From: Polynucleobacter paludilacus
Lineage (GTDB): Bacteria; Pseudomonadota; Gammaproteobacteria; Burkholderiales; Burkholderiaceae
Assembly: GCF_018687595.1 (NCBI RefSeq)
Contig: NZ_CP061298.1
Span: forward strand, 1,364,001 to 1,428,000
Reading direction: 5' to 3'
DNA: 64,000 bases
Of the stretch, positions 27,471-37,214 are shown piece after piece (position 1 is the stretch's first letter; each line of letters starts with the position of its first letter). A program made the translations under genes and the position numbers. Under the pieces are notes generated by a model, which was not told where the DNA came from, did no database searches, and saw only the letters and a list, made by a program, of their open reading frames with translations.

Positions 27471-30400
27471 ATGCTTCGAAATTTGCTTCCACCTGGTCTG
27501 CTAAATGCCTTTCAAAAATATTGGCAGGGCTCCGGCAATCTTTGGCGTAAACGACTTTTGATCTTAGTTACGGCTTTGATCATTTTCTTAGGCCTGCTCC
27601 ATGCCGGCGTTCGCTACCTTGTTTGGCCTCGTATTGAGAAATCTAAACCCGCAATTGAACAACTACTAAGCACTCGCTTAGGTACGAATGTCACTATCGA
27701 TCATCTTCAGGTTTCTTGGGATGGACTCAGACCTCAATTCTCGATTGAGGGATTGCGCTTTAATGATGCCAATCACTCATCTGCTCCACTCCAGATTAAA
27801 AAAATTCATGGGGAATTAAGCCTAGTCAGCTTTTATTATCTTCAGCCTTATTTCTATAAGCTGCAAATTGAAGATGCACAGATTCAAATCCAGCGCTCTA
27901 AAGATGGAGCAATCCAAATTGCCGGCATCACCATTAAAGATAGCTCGGATGATTTCTCGACGGGCAATTGGTTGTTTGCGCAAGATGATATTCATGTCAG
28001 CAATACACAGATCCATCTACAAGATTCTCAAGGCAAAGCACTGAATGCTGACGTTGAATTGGCAGATTTCCATTTAACCAACGGAATACGTAAACATGAT
28101 GCCCTGATTCAAGCGAAAACTCCTTGGAATAATGGCTCACTAGAGCTAAATGCCCACTTCATTCATCGCTTTGGCGGACAAGCTGGAAATTGGCGTGATT
28201 GGGCTGGTGAATTTGCATGGAATTTTTCCGATCTTCAGTTCCAGAAAATGAGCCGTGATTTTGACATGCCATTTAATGTTCTTAGCGGCAACATGAGCTC
28301 AAAAGGTCATGTGAGCCTAAATGGTGGTAGGCCAGATGGCGGCCAAATGACCTTAATGGCAGATCAATTTAGGTTGCAACTAGCAAAAGAAGATACGCCG
28401 ATTGAATTTAGTCGACTTGAAACTGAGCTCACCCAAGAAAGCGAAGGTCAACTGCTCTCGATCACCACCCAATCCTTTGCATGGCGTGAAATGAGTAGCC
28501 CAAGCAACTCGCCACTGCAACACCTGAGCCCCATGACATTTCGGTGGCTTCCTCCTAAGCCAGGTGAAGAAATTAAAGAGTTTGGTTTTAGCTCTCCCAA
28601 AATTTTGGTGAAGGATGTGACTCGCTTTGCATTAAACCTTCCGCTTTCCAAGAAAATTCATCAATGGATTGCAATTGCAAAAGCAGATGGTGAACTACAA
28701 GATCTGGATATGCATTGGGCAGAAAAACAATCTGCCCTTTCCAGCCTACCGATTCCAGGATCATGGCTCAACTTTAATAAGTTAGATTTCAGCATCAACG
28801 CCCGTCTGGTCGATCTCAGCTTTACTGGTATTAACAAAGACATCCCTAGCGTCTCCCATCTCACTGGGCAATTAGCTGGGGATCAGAAGCAGGGTGTGCT
28901 GACCCTAAATTCCCCCAAGCTAGAAATTGAAGTACAAGATTTCTTACTGGATCCAAAAATCAAACTGGATCAAGCCCAAGGACAAATCACTTGGAACAAA
29001 CAGAGTGGGGGCTGGTTGATTAGCTCAAAAGCGCTGAACATTGAAAATGCGGATCTAAAAGCCAAAGCTAACTTTGCCTATCTGATGACAGGACCAAAGC
29101 AAGCCGATCATCTCAACTTAGATATTGATTTTCAGCAAGCAAATTTGGTCAATGCTTACCGCTACCTGCCAGTGACAATGTCAACGGATACCAAACTGTA
29201 TTTAAGTAAAGCATTTGCAGCAGGCAAGATTGAGAATGGAAGTCTTCACATCAATGGAGATCCCAATAGCGCCCCATTCCCCCCAGGTAGCGCAGGAGAG
29301 TTTGCTCTGACCTTTCCCATTAACGGGGTGACATTCAGGCCAGCTCCATTAGTAAGTCCCGAGCAAGGAGTGTGGGGAGACTTTACGAATATTGTTGGAA
29401 CGATCAGCATGAAACAATCTGCCTTAAATGTGGATATTTCACAGGCCAATCATCAACAGATCAGCATAAGCAATATCAATGCACAAATACCCAATGTGAG
29501 CGCCAATCAACTAGCGCTTGCTTTAAATGGCAATGCCAAGGGCCAAGCCCCTCAGATGTTGGACTATCTGTTTGCATCGCCTTTTGGCAAAAAACGTCCA
29601 GAGTTTGAGAAGAATCTCAAGCTTGCAGGTCCCCTTGACCTGAATCTCAAGCTACAAGTTCCACTGAACAACAGTGACGATACAAAAATAGATGCACTTC
29701 TCAGTCTTGAAAACAATATGGCGCAGTGGGGCAATATTCCGCCGCTTGAACACTTGAATGGCAAAGTACGCATCACTGAAAGTAACCCTGAATTTGAGGA
29801 TGTCAGCGCTCAATTTTTGGGCGGCTCAATCAAAATGGCGAGCGCACCATCATCAACAGATAAACAAAATTTCACCATTACTGGCGACCTCAGCGCAGAT
29901 TTTATAAAGAACTACTCCTCTGAAATTTCAGAGTCAGTAAGAACATTATTGAATGGCATGAGCGGAATTGCCAAATATGATGGCCTGATCAGTTTCAGCA
30001 AGGCAGGTAGCGAAACAAAGCTGAAGCTCAATCTAGACAACTGGGCAAGCAATACTCCGATGCCTCTCAAAAAACAAAGGGGCGCATCCTTACAAGGCGA
30101 GTTGCTTTTACAAACCTTTGCTAAAAAAACCAATCCGGATCGGCTTAGCTGGTCTGGAAACTTAGGCAGCCAGCTCTTTACTCAAGGCGCACTAAATCAG
30201 AATAACGATTTACGTTATGCGATCGGTATTGGCGGGGTCGCAGCGATGCCCTCACAAGGCTTGAATTTAGGCATTCAAGTCAATGAACTTAATTTCGATA
30301 CATGGCTGGCATTTTTGTCCGCCAATAGAGCTAAAACACCTCCAAGTAAGAGTCCAACGAGCTTATCCGATGGCATCCAAATCAACGCTCAAGTCAAAGC

Positions 30401-31604
30401 ATTGACCGCCGCAGACTATGTTTGGCCCAATCTCAGCCTCACTGCAAGCCTCAAAGATAAGAGTTGGAAATTGAATTTGAGCTCTCCCAAAATAACCGGG
30501 CAAGTTCTTTACAGTGAGCCATCCTCTGCTCTACCAAGTGGCATGATCAGCGGTCATCTTGATCTTCTGAAATTGATTGATGAGCAAAACCCTAAAGCCG
30601 TCTCTAAGGATAAAAAAGTAGCAACGCCCAACACCAAGCTTTCGCCAAACTCTATACCCAGCCTAGATCTGACGGTAGATAATTTTGTTTGGGAACGAGC
30701 CCAACTTGGTCTAGTCAAAATTAAAAGCCAAACCACCAAGAATCTGCTCAACCTAGAAAAGCTGCAGGTTATTAATCCACAAGACAATGCGACAATTACC
30801 GGCCAATGGAGCATCGATCCTCGAACAGGTCAACAGAAGACATCACTTATTCCAGATCTCCAAATTAAGGATGCCGGTCAAATCATTGCGCACTGGACTC
30901 CAGCAAAATCGGTTGAAGGTGGTCAAGGCCAATTGACTGGCAAGCTAGAGTGGATTAGCAATCCCTTCTCACCTGATTTTCAAACTTTGAGCGGACAGCT
31001 GAATCTCAAGCTAGAAAAGGGGCGTCTGCTCGAGGTTAATTCCAGCGCAGCCCAAATCCTGAATGTATTGAGTTTACAAAGTCTATTTAAATTCGCCACA
31101 CTGGACCTGCAAGGCAGCGTCGGAAATCTCGTGAGTAAAGGCACGGCTTTCAACACCATCAATACCACTTTCAATATCCAAAATGGCATTGCCAAGACTG
31201 ATCAGTTTGTGATGATTCTAGATCAGGCGCGCGTTGCGATGAATGGGCAAATTGATGTCCCTAAGCAAACACAAGATTTACGGGTGACCATTTTCCCAAC
31301 GATCGACGCCACTGCGGGCTCACTCGCTCTGTTTGCGATTAACCCAATCGTTGGCCTGAGTGCTTTAGTTGGTCAATACTTAGTAAGCAATCAAATCAAT
31401 CGCTCGATGCAATCAGACTATCTCATTCAAGGATCATGGAGCAATCCAGAGGTTGTACCACTGAATCAACAAGGGCAGCCTTTGGATCAGAAAACTTTGG
31501 ACACAATTCGTAAAAAAGGTTTGCTGAAAGAACAGAGTAAGCCAAACTCTTCAGGCAATCCCACCCCCACTCCAGCCCCTGTGGCCGCAAGCCCGGTTGA
31601 ATGA
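27471..31604 (+). CDS. YhdP/AsmA-like family protein (TIGR02099 type)
   Basis: A 1377-residue protein with one N-terminal membrane anchor (about 28-47, LLILVTALIIFLGLLHAGVRYL) and a very long periplasmic part made of repeated beta-rich segments. It has the DUF3971 region and an AsmA-like C-terminus (ATAGSLALFAINPIVGLSALVGQYLV, SDYLIQGSWSNPEVVPL). In E. coli YhdP and relatives help carry phospholipids to the outer membrane; the same role is inferred by family. The tail is Pro/Ala rich. It lies divergent from glnE and is followed by the Nit-type gene. Confidence 0.9.
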   Translation: MLRNLLPPGLLNAFQKYWQGSGNLWRKRLLILVTALIIFLGLLHAGVRYLVWPRIEKSKPAIEQLLSTRLGTNVTIDHLQVSWDGLRPQFSIEGLRFNDANHSSAPLQIKKIHGELSLVSFYYLQPYFYKLQIEDAQIQIQRSKDGAIQIAGITIKDSSDDFSTGNWLFAQDDIHVSNTQIHLQDSQGKALNADVELADFHLTNGIRKHDALIQAKTPWNNGSLELNAHFIHRFGGQAGNWRDWAGEFAWNFSDLQFQKMSRDFDMPFNVLSGNMSSKGHVSLNGGRPDGGQMTLMADQFRLQLAKEDTPIEFSRLETELTQESEGQLLSITTQSFAWREMSSPSNSPLQHLSPMTFRWLPPKPGEEIKEFGFSSPKILVKDVTRFALNLPLSKKIHQWIAIAKADGELQDLDMHWAEKQSALSSLPIPGSWLNFNKLDFSINARLVDLSFTGINKDIPSVSHLTGQLAGDQKQGVLTLNSPKLEIEVQDFLLDPKIKLDQAQGQITWNKQSGGWLISSKALNIENADLKAKANFAYLMTGPKQADHLNLDIDFQQANLVNAYRYLPVTMSTDTKLYLSKAFAAGKIENGSLHINGDPNSAPFPPGSAGEFALTFPINGVTFRPAPLVSPEQGVWGDFTNIVGTISMKQSALNVDISQANHQQISISNINAQIPNVSANQLALALNGNAKGQAPQMLDYLFASPFGKKRPEFEKNLKLAGPLDLNLKLQVPLNNSDDTKIDALLSLENNMAQWGNIPPLEHLNGKVRITESNPEFEDVSAQFLGGSIKMASAPSSTDKQNFTITGDLSADFIKNYSSEISESVRTLLNGMSGIAKYDGLISFSKAGSETKLKLNLDNWASNTPMPLKKQRGASLQGELLLQTFAKKTNPDRLSWSGNLGSQLFTQGALNQNNDLRYAIGIGGVAAMPSQGLNLGIQVNELNFDTWLAFLSANRAKTPPSKSPTSLSDGIQINAQVKALTAADYVWPNLSLTASLKDKSWKLNLSSPKITGQVLYSEPSSALPSGMISGHLDLLKLIDEQNPKAVSKDKKVATPNTKLSPNSIPSLDLTVDNFVWERAQLGLVKIKSQTTKNLLNLEKLQVINPQDNATITGQWSIDPRTGQQKTSLIPDLQIKDAGQIIAHWTPAKSVEGGQGQLTGKLEWISNPFSPDFQTLSGQLNLKLEKGRLLEVNSSAAQILNVLSLQSLFKFATLDLQGSVGNLVSKGTAFNTINTTFNIQNGIAKTDQFVMILDQARVAMNGQIDVPKQTQDLRVTIFPTIDATAGSLALFAINPIVGLSALVGQYLVSNQINRSMQSDYLIQGSWSNPEVVPLNQQGQPLDQKTLDTIRKKGLLKEQSKPNSSGNPTPTPAPVAASPVE

Positions 31605-31620
31605 TTTCTCTATACTCAAT

Positions 31621-32445
31621 ATGAATTCATCCGAAATCCAGATTGCTGCCATTCAGATGGTATCGACGCCAGTGCCTCAAGAAAATCTAGAGACGGCAGC
31701 TCGACTCATTAAAGCAGCAGCAGACGCAGGTGCTCAGGTAGCAGTATTACCGGAATATTTCTGCCTCATGGGTTTGAAAGATACCGACAAGATCCAAGCA
31801 CAAGAAAAAGCGGGTGTTGGTCCGATTCAGGAAGCGCTCAGCTCCTTGGCAAAAGAGCATGCTATTTACCTATTTGCCGGCACAATTCCACTGCAGGCGA
31901 GTGAGAACAATAAAGTTCTGAATACCTCCCTCGTTTTTAGTCCTACTGGAGAGCAAATTGGGCGCTATGACAAAATTCATTTATTTGGATTCGAGACCTC
32001 AACCGAAAGATATGCCGAAGCAGAAACTATCGAGGCCGGAAGCCAGCCAGGCGTAATTGATTTAAATATTGACGGCGGACATTGGCGGTTTGGTCTCAGC
32101 ATTTGCTACGACTTACGCTTTCCGGAGCTGTATCGCTCCATTGGCCCAGTCGACTGTCACATTATTCCAGCCGCCTTCACCTATACCACCGGAAAAGATC
32201 ATTGGGAAATCTTATTGAGGGCGCGTGCAATTGAAAACCAATGCTATGTACTTGCTTCAGCCCAAGGCGGTCAGCATCTCAATCAACGACGTACTTGGGG
32301 CGATAGTATGCTGATTGATCCCTGGGGTACGGTTCTTGCCCATCTACCCGAGGGGGAAGGCTTTATTTCTGGGATACTGAGCAAAGATAGGTTAAACGAG
32401 GTACGCTCTAAGTTACCGGCCTTGAAACATCGCAAGCTTGAATGA
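31621..32445 (+). CDS. Nit-type carbon-nitrogen hydrolase
   Basis: A 274-residue nitrilase-superfamily enzyme with the full Glu-Lys-Cys triad: Glu45 in LPEYFC, Lys118 in YDKIHLF and Cys162 in [13 protein letters not shown]. The closest described group is Nit1/Nit2-like omega-amidase and deaminated-glutathione amidase (metabolite repair); the substrate is not proven. I chose the ATG at 31621; an in-frame TTG at 31597 would overlap the previous gene. It overlaps none of its neighbours but is within 1 base of tldD, so it is part of a yhdP-nit-tldD operon. Confidence 0.93.
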   Translation: MNSSEIQIAAIQMVSTPVPQENLETAARLIKAAADAGAQVAVLPEYFCLMGLKDTDKIQAQEKAGVGPIQEALSSLAKEHAIYLFAGTIPLQASENNKVLNTSLVFSPTGEQIGRYDKIHLFGFETSTERYAEAETIEAGSQPGVIDLNIDGGHWRFGLSICYDLRFPELYRSIGPVDCHIIPAAFTYTTGKDHWEILLRARAIENQCYVLASAQGGQHLNQRRTWGDSMLIDPWGTVLAHLPEGEGFISGILSKDRLNEVRSKLPALKHRKLE

Positions 32446-32446
32446 C

Positions 32447-33937
32447 ATGAACACACCCGAAGCATTATTTCCTAGCAGTTGGACCCAGGCCAAGAAACAA
32501 CCTGAACTACTAAAGCTCGCAAAAACGATTTTGCTTGAACCTACCGGTTTAACTGAGCAAGATCTTCATCGCACCTTCGGCAATATGTTTACACATCGCC
32601 TTGATGATGCTGATCTTTACTTTCAGCACACTCGCAACGAAAGCTGGAGTCTTGAAGAAGGAATTGTGAAATCAGGAAGTTTCAGTATTGACCAGGGTGT
32701 GGGTGTGCGGGCAATTTATGGTGATAAAACAGCCTTCGCCTATTCCGATGAAATGAATCTAGAGGCCCTGAATAAGGCTGCTAAAGCAACTCGAGTCATA
32801 GGCCCACAAGGCGGAAAACAAGCACTTGGCAGCAAAATTTTCATTCCCACTTCTAATGAGCTCTACTCCGATCTCAATCCCTTAGACTCATTGCAGCCTA
32901 AAGAAAAAATTGCACTGCTCGAAAGCATTGAGCATCGAGCAAAAGCGCGTGATCCTCGCATCATTCAAGTAATGGCGAGTCTCGCTGGTGAATTCGATGT
33001 GATCTTGGTGGTGCGTTCAGATGGTTTGCTAGCTGCTGATATCAGGCCACTGGTTCGGATTTCGGTTCATGTCATTGCAGAACAGAATGGTCGACGTGAA
33101 TCTGGCTCCTCTGGTGGCGGGGCGCGTCATGACTATTCTTACTTCAATAGCGAGCTGGTAAATCAATATGTCGATGAAGCCGTCGATAGTGCTTTAGTGA
33201 ATTTAGATTCCAGGCCAGCACCAGCAGGTCAAATGACGGTTGTGATGGGCCCAGGATGGCCTGGCGTTTTATTACATGAGGCTGTTGGACATGGCCTTGA
33301 AGGAGACTTTAATCGTAAAGGATCCTCTGCTTTTGCAGGGCGCATCGGTGAGCGGGTTGCTGCCAAGGGCGTCACTGTTGTTGATGATGGCACTCTCTCA
33401 GGCCGCAGAGGCTCCCTCAATATTGATGACGAAGGTACTCCGACACAATGCACCACACTCATTGAAGACGGGGTTCTCAAAGGTTACATTCAGGATAGCT
33501 TGAATGCCCGCCTCATGAATATGCCCTTAACGGGCAATGGTCGACGTGAGAGTTTTGCATCCTTGCCAATGCCCCGCATGACCAATACTTATATGCTTGC
33601 TGGGAAAGATGATCCGGAAGAAATCGTGTCCAGCATCAAACGGGGTCTGTATGCTGTCAATTTTGGTGGTGGTCAGGTCGATATTACAAGCGGTAAATTT
33701 GTCTTCTCGATCTCAGAAGCCTATTGGGTCGAAAACGGCAAAATCCAATACCCCGTCAAAGGTGCCACCATTATTGGCAACGGGCCGGAATCCCTAAAGC
33801 AGGTTTCCATGATCGGAAATGACCTAAAACTGGATGGCGGTATCGGGGTTTGTGGCAAGGAAGGCCAGAGCGTTCCGGTAGGGGTTGGCCAACCCACTTT
33901 ACGCATTGACGGCATGACTGTCGGTGGTACGGCTTAA
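32447..33937 (+). CDS. tldD: Metalloprotease TldD
   Basis: A 496-residue subunit of the TldD/TldE metallopeptidase, which trims unfolded peptides and matures microcin-type products. The zinc motif HExxxH is HEAVGH (277-282) in [18 protein letters not shown]; the C-terminal [17 protein letters not shown] and TIIGNG are family marks. TldE (PmbA) is not in this window. The ATG at 32447 follows the nitrilase stop by one base. Its stop codon lies in a 10-base tandem repeat (33928-33947). Confidence 0.96.
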   Translation: MNTPEALFPSSWTQAKKQPELLKLAKTILLEPTGLTEQDLHRTFGNMFTHRLDDADLYFQHTRNESWSLEEGIVKSGSFSIDQGVGVRAIYGDKTAFAYSDEMNLEALNKAAKATRVIGPQGGKQALGSKIFIPTSNELYSDLNPLDSLQPKEKIALLESIEHRAKARDPRIIQVMASLAGEFDVILVVRSDGLLAADIRPLVRISVHVIAEQNGRRESGSSGGGARHDYSYFNSELVNQYVDEAVDSALVNLDSRPAPAGQMTVVMGPGWPGVLLHEAVGHGLEGDFNRKGSSAFAGRIGERVAAKGVTVVDDGTLSGRRGSLNIDDEGTPTQCTTLIEDGVLKGYIQDSLNARLMNMPLTGNGRRESFASLPMPRMTNTYMLAGKDDPEEIVSSIKRGLYAVNFGGGQVDITSGKFVFSISEAYWVENGKIQYPVKGATIIGNGPESLKQVSMIGNDLKLDGGIGVCGKEGQSVPVGVGQPTLRIDGMTVGGTA

Positions 33938-33947
33938 TACGGCTTAA
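33928..33947 (+). repeat. Tandem 10-base direct repeat across the tldD stop codon
   Basis: TACGGCTTAA occurs twice, back to back (33928-33937 and 33938-33947). The first copy holds the last tldD codons and the TAA; the second plus the next bases AAT makes TAAAAT, the likely -10 box of aroG. Confidence 0.85.
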
Positions 33948-33950
33948 AAT
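33945..33950 (+). promoter_or_regulatory. Predicted -10 box of aroG, leaderless arrangement
   Basis: TAAAAT (5 of 6) ends 6 bases before the ATG at 33957. No acceptable -35 box is seen 16-18 bases upstream, and there is no Shine-Dalgarno between. Confidence 0.4.
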
Positions 33951-33956
33951 AGTCGC

Positions 33957-35081
33957 ATGAGCCAACAAAACACCAACCCCGCTAATTGGTATGCCGCCGT
34001 TGACAAAACGTCGGATACCGACGACCAACGCATTCATAACATTACGGTTCTGCCTCCGCCAGAACACTTGATTCGTTTCTTTCCGATTTCGGGCACATCA
34101 ACTGAGGCACTAATCAGCAAAACTCGTGTCAAAATTCGGAACATCATTCACGGTAAGGACGATCGCCTCTTAGTCATCATCGGCCCCTGCTCGATTCATG
34201 ATCCTAGAGCTGCTTTGGAGTATTGCCAGCGTCTTTTAGCTGAACGTGAGCGTTTTGCGGGCGAACTTGAAATCGTCATGCGTGTCTATTTCGAAAAGCC
34301 CCGCACTACAGTTGGTTGGAAAGGCTTGATCAACGATCCCTACCTCGATGAGAGCTATCGCATTGAGGAAGGTTTGCGTATTGCGCGTCAAGTGTTGATG
34401 GAAATTAATCGTCTTGGTATGCCCGCTGGTAGCGAATTCCTGGATGTGATTTCGCCACAATATATTGCTGATTTAATTTCTTGGGGTGCAATCGGCGCAC
34501 GCACCACCGAGAGCCAAGTTCATCGCGAACTCGCTTCTGGTTTATCTGCTCCAATTGGATTTAAGAATGGTACAGATGGCAATATTAAAATTGCTACTGA
34601 TGCAATCCAAGCAGCAAGTCGTCCACACCACTTCTTATCAGTCCATAAAAATGGTCAAGTCTCTATCGTTGAGACCAAAGGCAATAAGGATTGTCACGTG
34701 ATTTTACGTGGTGGTAAAGAACCAAACTACGAAGCCCAATATGTTCAAGCTGCCTGCGCTGAGCTCGAAGCAGCAAAGCTTCCAGCCAGTTTGATGGTTG
34801 ACCTATCCCATGCAAATTCAAGCAAAAAGCATGAGCGTCAGATTATTGTTGCTGAAAATATTGCTGAGCAAATTGAATCTGGTTCAAATCAAATTTTTGG
34901 CGTGATGATCGAAAGTCACATTAAAGATGGTGCACAGAAATTTACACCAGGCAAAGATGATCCAAATCAACTCGAGTATGGCAAGAGCATTACGGATGCC
35001 TGTATTAACTGGGAAGACTCAGTAAATGTTTTAGAAAGATTGGCGCTTGCAGTAAAAAATCGTCGCAAGCTAAAGAAATAA
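33957..35081 (+). CDS. aroG: 3-deoxy-7-phosphoheptulonate synthase (class I DAHP synthase)
   Basis: Condenses phosphoenolpyruvate with erythrose-4-phosphate, the first shikimate-pathway step. The 374-residue protein has IIGPCSIHDP, MRVYFEKPRTTVGWKGLINDPYLD, GARTTESQVHRELASGLSAPIGFKNGT and MVDLSHANSSK, all class I alpha marks. It is the AroF/G/H type; which aromatic amino acid inhibits it cannot be read here, so the symbol is a best guess among the three. It stands as its own unit with a strong terminator. Confidence 0.93.
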   Translation: MSQQNTNPANWYAAVDKTSDTDDQRIHNITVLPPPEHLIRFFPISGTSTEALISKTRVKIRNIIHGKDDRLLVIIGPCSIHDPRAALEYCQRLLAERERFAGELEIVMRVYFEKPRTTVGWKGLINDPYLDESYRIEEGLRIARQVLMEINRLGMPAGSEFLDVISPQYIADLISWGAIGARTTESQVHRELASGLSAPIGFKNGTDGNIKIATDAIQAASRPHHFLSVHKNGQVSIVETKGNKDCHVILRGGKEPNYEAQYVQAACAELEAAKLPASLMVDLSHANSSKKHERQIIVAENIAEQIESGSNQIFGVMIESHIKDGAQKFTPGKDDPNQLEYGKSITDACINWEDSVNVLERLALAVKNRRKLKK

Positions 35082-35101
35082 ATAAGCTCTTTGTTCAGAT
35101 T

Positions 35102-35132
35102 AAGAGACTAATTTATTTAGTCTCTTTTTTTT
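35102..35132 (+). terminator. Rho-independent terminator of aroG
   Basis: AAGAGACTAA (35102-35111) pairs with TTAGTCTCTT (35117-35126) over a five-base loop and is followed by T's to 35132. It lies over the 3' end of the convergent adenosyltransferase gene. Confidence 0.88.
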
Positions 35133-35682
35133 CGTGCTTCCACAATACATCTTGTCCACCAGCAGCTCGATTTAAAACGCGAGCTAGAACAAATAAAAGA
35201 TCGGATAGTCGATTGAGATACTGGCGTGGGGCATCATTGATTTCAACATCCCACCCTAAACGAACCACTGACCGTTCAGCACGACGACATACTGTTCGGC
35301 AAATATGTGCTTGTGCAGCTGCCATAGTGCCGCCAGGAAGAATGAATTCTGACAGGGGCTCTAGAGTGGCGTTGTATTGAGCAAGCCATTCATCCAAACG
35401 GCTCACTTGCTCATCTTTGAGCAGGGTGTAATTTGGAATACAAAGCTCGCCGCCCAAGTCGAACAAGTCATGTTGCACTTGCAGCAATAGATCCTGAAGG
35501 GCTTGAGAGACACTACTTGGTAATGGGGTTGCTAACAAAACCCCGATTTCGGAGTTCAGCTCGTCGACATCACCCATGGCGCAGATCCGCAAATGGTCTT
35601 TTTCGACCCGGCTGCCGTCGCCCAAACCAGTCATCCCGGCATCACCCGTTCTGGTCGCAATTTTTGAAAGTCGGTTACCCAT
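35113..35682 (-). CDS. Cob(I)yrinic acid a,c-diamide adenosyltransferase, PduO type
   Basis: A 189-residue enzyme that makes adenosylcobalamin from cob(I)alamin and ATP. The N-terminal TRTGDAGMTGLGDGSRVEKD is the ATP-binding signature and the C-terminal RAAGGQDVLWKHEKK is typical. Other residues such as RLSDLLFVLARVLNR also match. No other cobalamin gene lies in the window, so it probably supports salvage or an adenosylcobalamin-dependent enzyme elsewhere. The gene ends inside the aroG terminator. Confidence 0.93.
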   Translation of the reverse strand: MGNRLSKIATRTGDAGMTGLGDGSRVEKDHLRICAMGDVDELNSEIGVLLATPLPSSVSQALQDLLLQVQHDLFDLGGELCIPNYTLLKDEQVSRLDEWLAQYNATLEPLSEFILPGGTMAAAQAHICRTVCRRAERSVVRLGWDVEINDAPRQYLNRLSDLLFVLARVLNRAAGGQDVLWKHEKKETK

Positions 35683-35704
35683 GAACTCATTATAGGTAAA
35701 TGGC

Positions 35705-35710
35705 TAAAAT
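35705..35710 (+). promoter_or_regulatory. Predicted -10 box of glcD
   Basis: TAAAAT (5 of 6) ends 7 bases before the ATG at 35718. The -35 region is weak. This supports 35718, not the ATG at 35700, as the start codon. Confidence 0.4.
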
Positions 35711-35717
35711 AGCAGTT

Positions 35718-37214
35718 ATGAATATGGTCGCCCCACCCCCTGATCTCGCAATCATTAGCGCTTTACAGACTAAGCTGGTTGCCGCCCTACGACCAATCCT
35801 GCCTGAAGATGGCCTCCTTTGGGAGCCTGAAGACACGATTCCCTATGAATGTGATGGCTTAGCAGCCTATCGTAGGATGCCTCTAGCCGTTGCATTGCCA
35901 GAGACTGAGGCTCAAGTTGCTCAAATTCTGAAGATTTGTCATGCCATGAATATCCCTGTTGTTCCAAGGGGGTCTGGCACCGGCCTTTCAGGTGGAGCAA
36001 TGCCAATTTCCCAAGGCTTAGTCCTCTCTTTAGCAAAACTCAAAAAGATTGTCAGTATTGACCCTTTTACTCGCACCGCCGTTGTTCAGCCAGGCGTTCG
36101 TAATCTAGCAATCTCTGAAGCGGTTGCACATTTAGGCTTGTATTACGCGCCCGATCCTTCATCCCAAATTGCCTGCTCGATTGGCGGCAATGTGAATGAG
36201 AACTCTGGAGGGGTGCACTGCCTGAAGTACGGCCTAACCCTTCACAATGTTCTACGTGTTCGTGCCGTACTCATGAATGGCGAAATCGTTGAGTTTGGTG
36301 GACTAGCCCCAGATGCACCAGGATTAGATTTAATGTCGGTGATGATCGGTAGCGAGGGCATGCTCGCAGTGGTAACTGAAGTTACCGTAAAGCTCGTACC
36401 TAAGCCCAAACTCGCAAGAGTCATCATGGCTAGCTTTGACGATATTGAAAAAGGTGGCAATGCCGTTGCAGCCATTATTGCCGCAGGGATTATTCCTGCC
36501 GGTTTAGAGATGATGGACAAAGCAACTACACGTGCCGTAGAAGAATTTGTTCATGCAGGCTATGACCTCGATGCGGAAGCGATTCTGCTCTGCGAATCCG
36601 ACGGCACTCCAGAAGAAGTTGCTGAAGAAATTGAGCGCATGACCGAAGTTCTGAAAAAAGCTGGGGCCAGTGGCATTCAGATCTCACGTGATGAAGCTGA
36701 ACGTTTGAAGTTTTGGAGCGGGAGAAAAAATGCTTTCCCTGCAGCTGGACGCCTCGCAGCTGACTACTACTGTATGGATGGCACCATTCCTCGCCGCCAC
36801 ATCGCTACTCTCTTGAAACGCATTCAGGGGATGGAAAAGAAATATGGCCTTGGTTGCTTAAATGTATTTCATGCGGGCGACGGCAATATGCATCCGCTTA
36901 TTTTATTTAATGGCGCCGATCAAGACGAATGGCATCGCGCTGAAGACTTTGGTTCTGAAATTTTAGAAGCCTGTGTTGAATTGGGTGGCACGATTACAGG
37001 CGAGCATGGCGTTGGTATCGAGAAGATCAATACGATGTGCATTCAGTTTGGTGAAGGTGAACGCGAATCGTTTTGGGGCGTAAAAAATGCCTTTGATCCA
37101 GATAAATTACTCAATCCAGATAAAGCGATTCCCACACTCAATCGTTGTGCAGAATACGGTCGTATGCGGGTTAGCAAAGGAATCCTCCCTCACCCAGAGT
37201 TGGAGCGCTTTTAA
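35718..37214 (+). CDS. glcD: Glycolate oxidase subunit GlcD (FAD-linked)
   Basis: FAD subunit of the GlcDEF glycolate (or D-2-hydroxyacid) dehydrogenase at the membrane. The protein is 498 residues from the ATG at 35718; ATGs at 35700 and 35724 are alternatives. The PCMH-type FAD domain has VPRGSGTGLSGGAMP and DPSSQIACSIGGNVNENSGG; the C-terminal FAD-oxidase domain has NVFHAGDGNMHPLI and GEHGVGIEK. Neighbours glcE and glcF make the assignment firm; glcE begins at its stop. Confidence 0.95.
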   Translation: MNMVAPPPDLAIISALQTKLVAALRPILPEDGLLWEPEDTIPYECDGLAAYRRMPLAVALPETEAQVAQILKICHAMNIPVVPRGSGTGLSGGAMPISQGLVLSLAKLKKIVSIDPFTRTAVVQPGVRNLAISEAVAHLGLYYAPDPSSQIACSIGGNVNENSGGVHCLKYGLTLHNVLRVRAVLMNGEIVEFGGLAPDAPGLDLMSVMIGSEGMLAVVTEVTVKLVPKPKLARVIMASFDDIEKGGNAVAAIIAAGIIPAGLEMMDKATTRAVEEFVHAGYDLDAEAILLCESDGTPEEVAEEIERMTEVLKKAGASGIQISRDEAERLKFWSGRKNAFPAAGRLAADYYCMDGTIPRRHIATLLKRIQGMEKKYGLGCLNVFHAGDGNMHPLILFNGADQDEWHRAEDFGSEILEACVELGGTITGEHGVGIEKINTMCIQFGEGERESFWGVKNAFDPDKLLNPDKAIPTLNRCAEYGRMRVSKGILPHPELERF

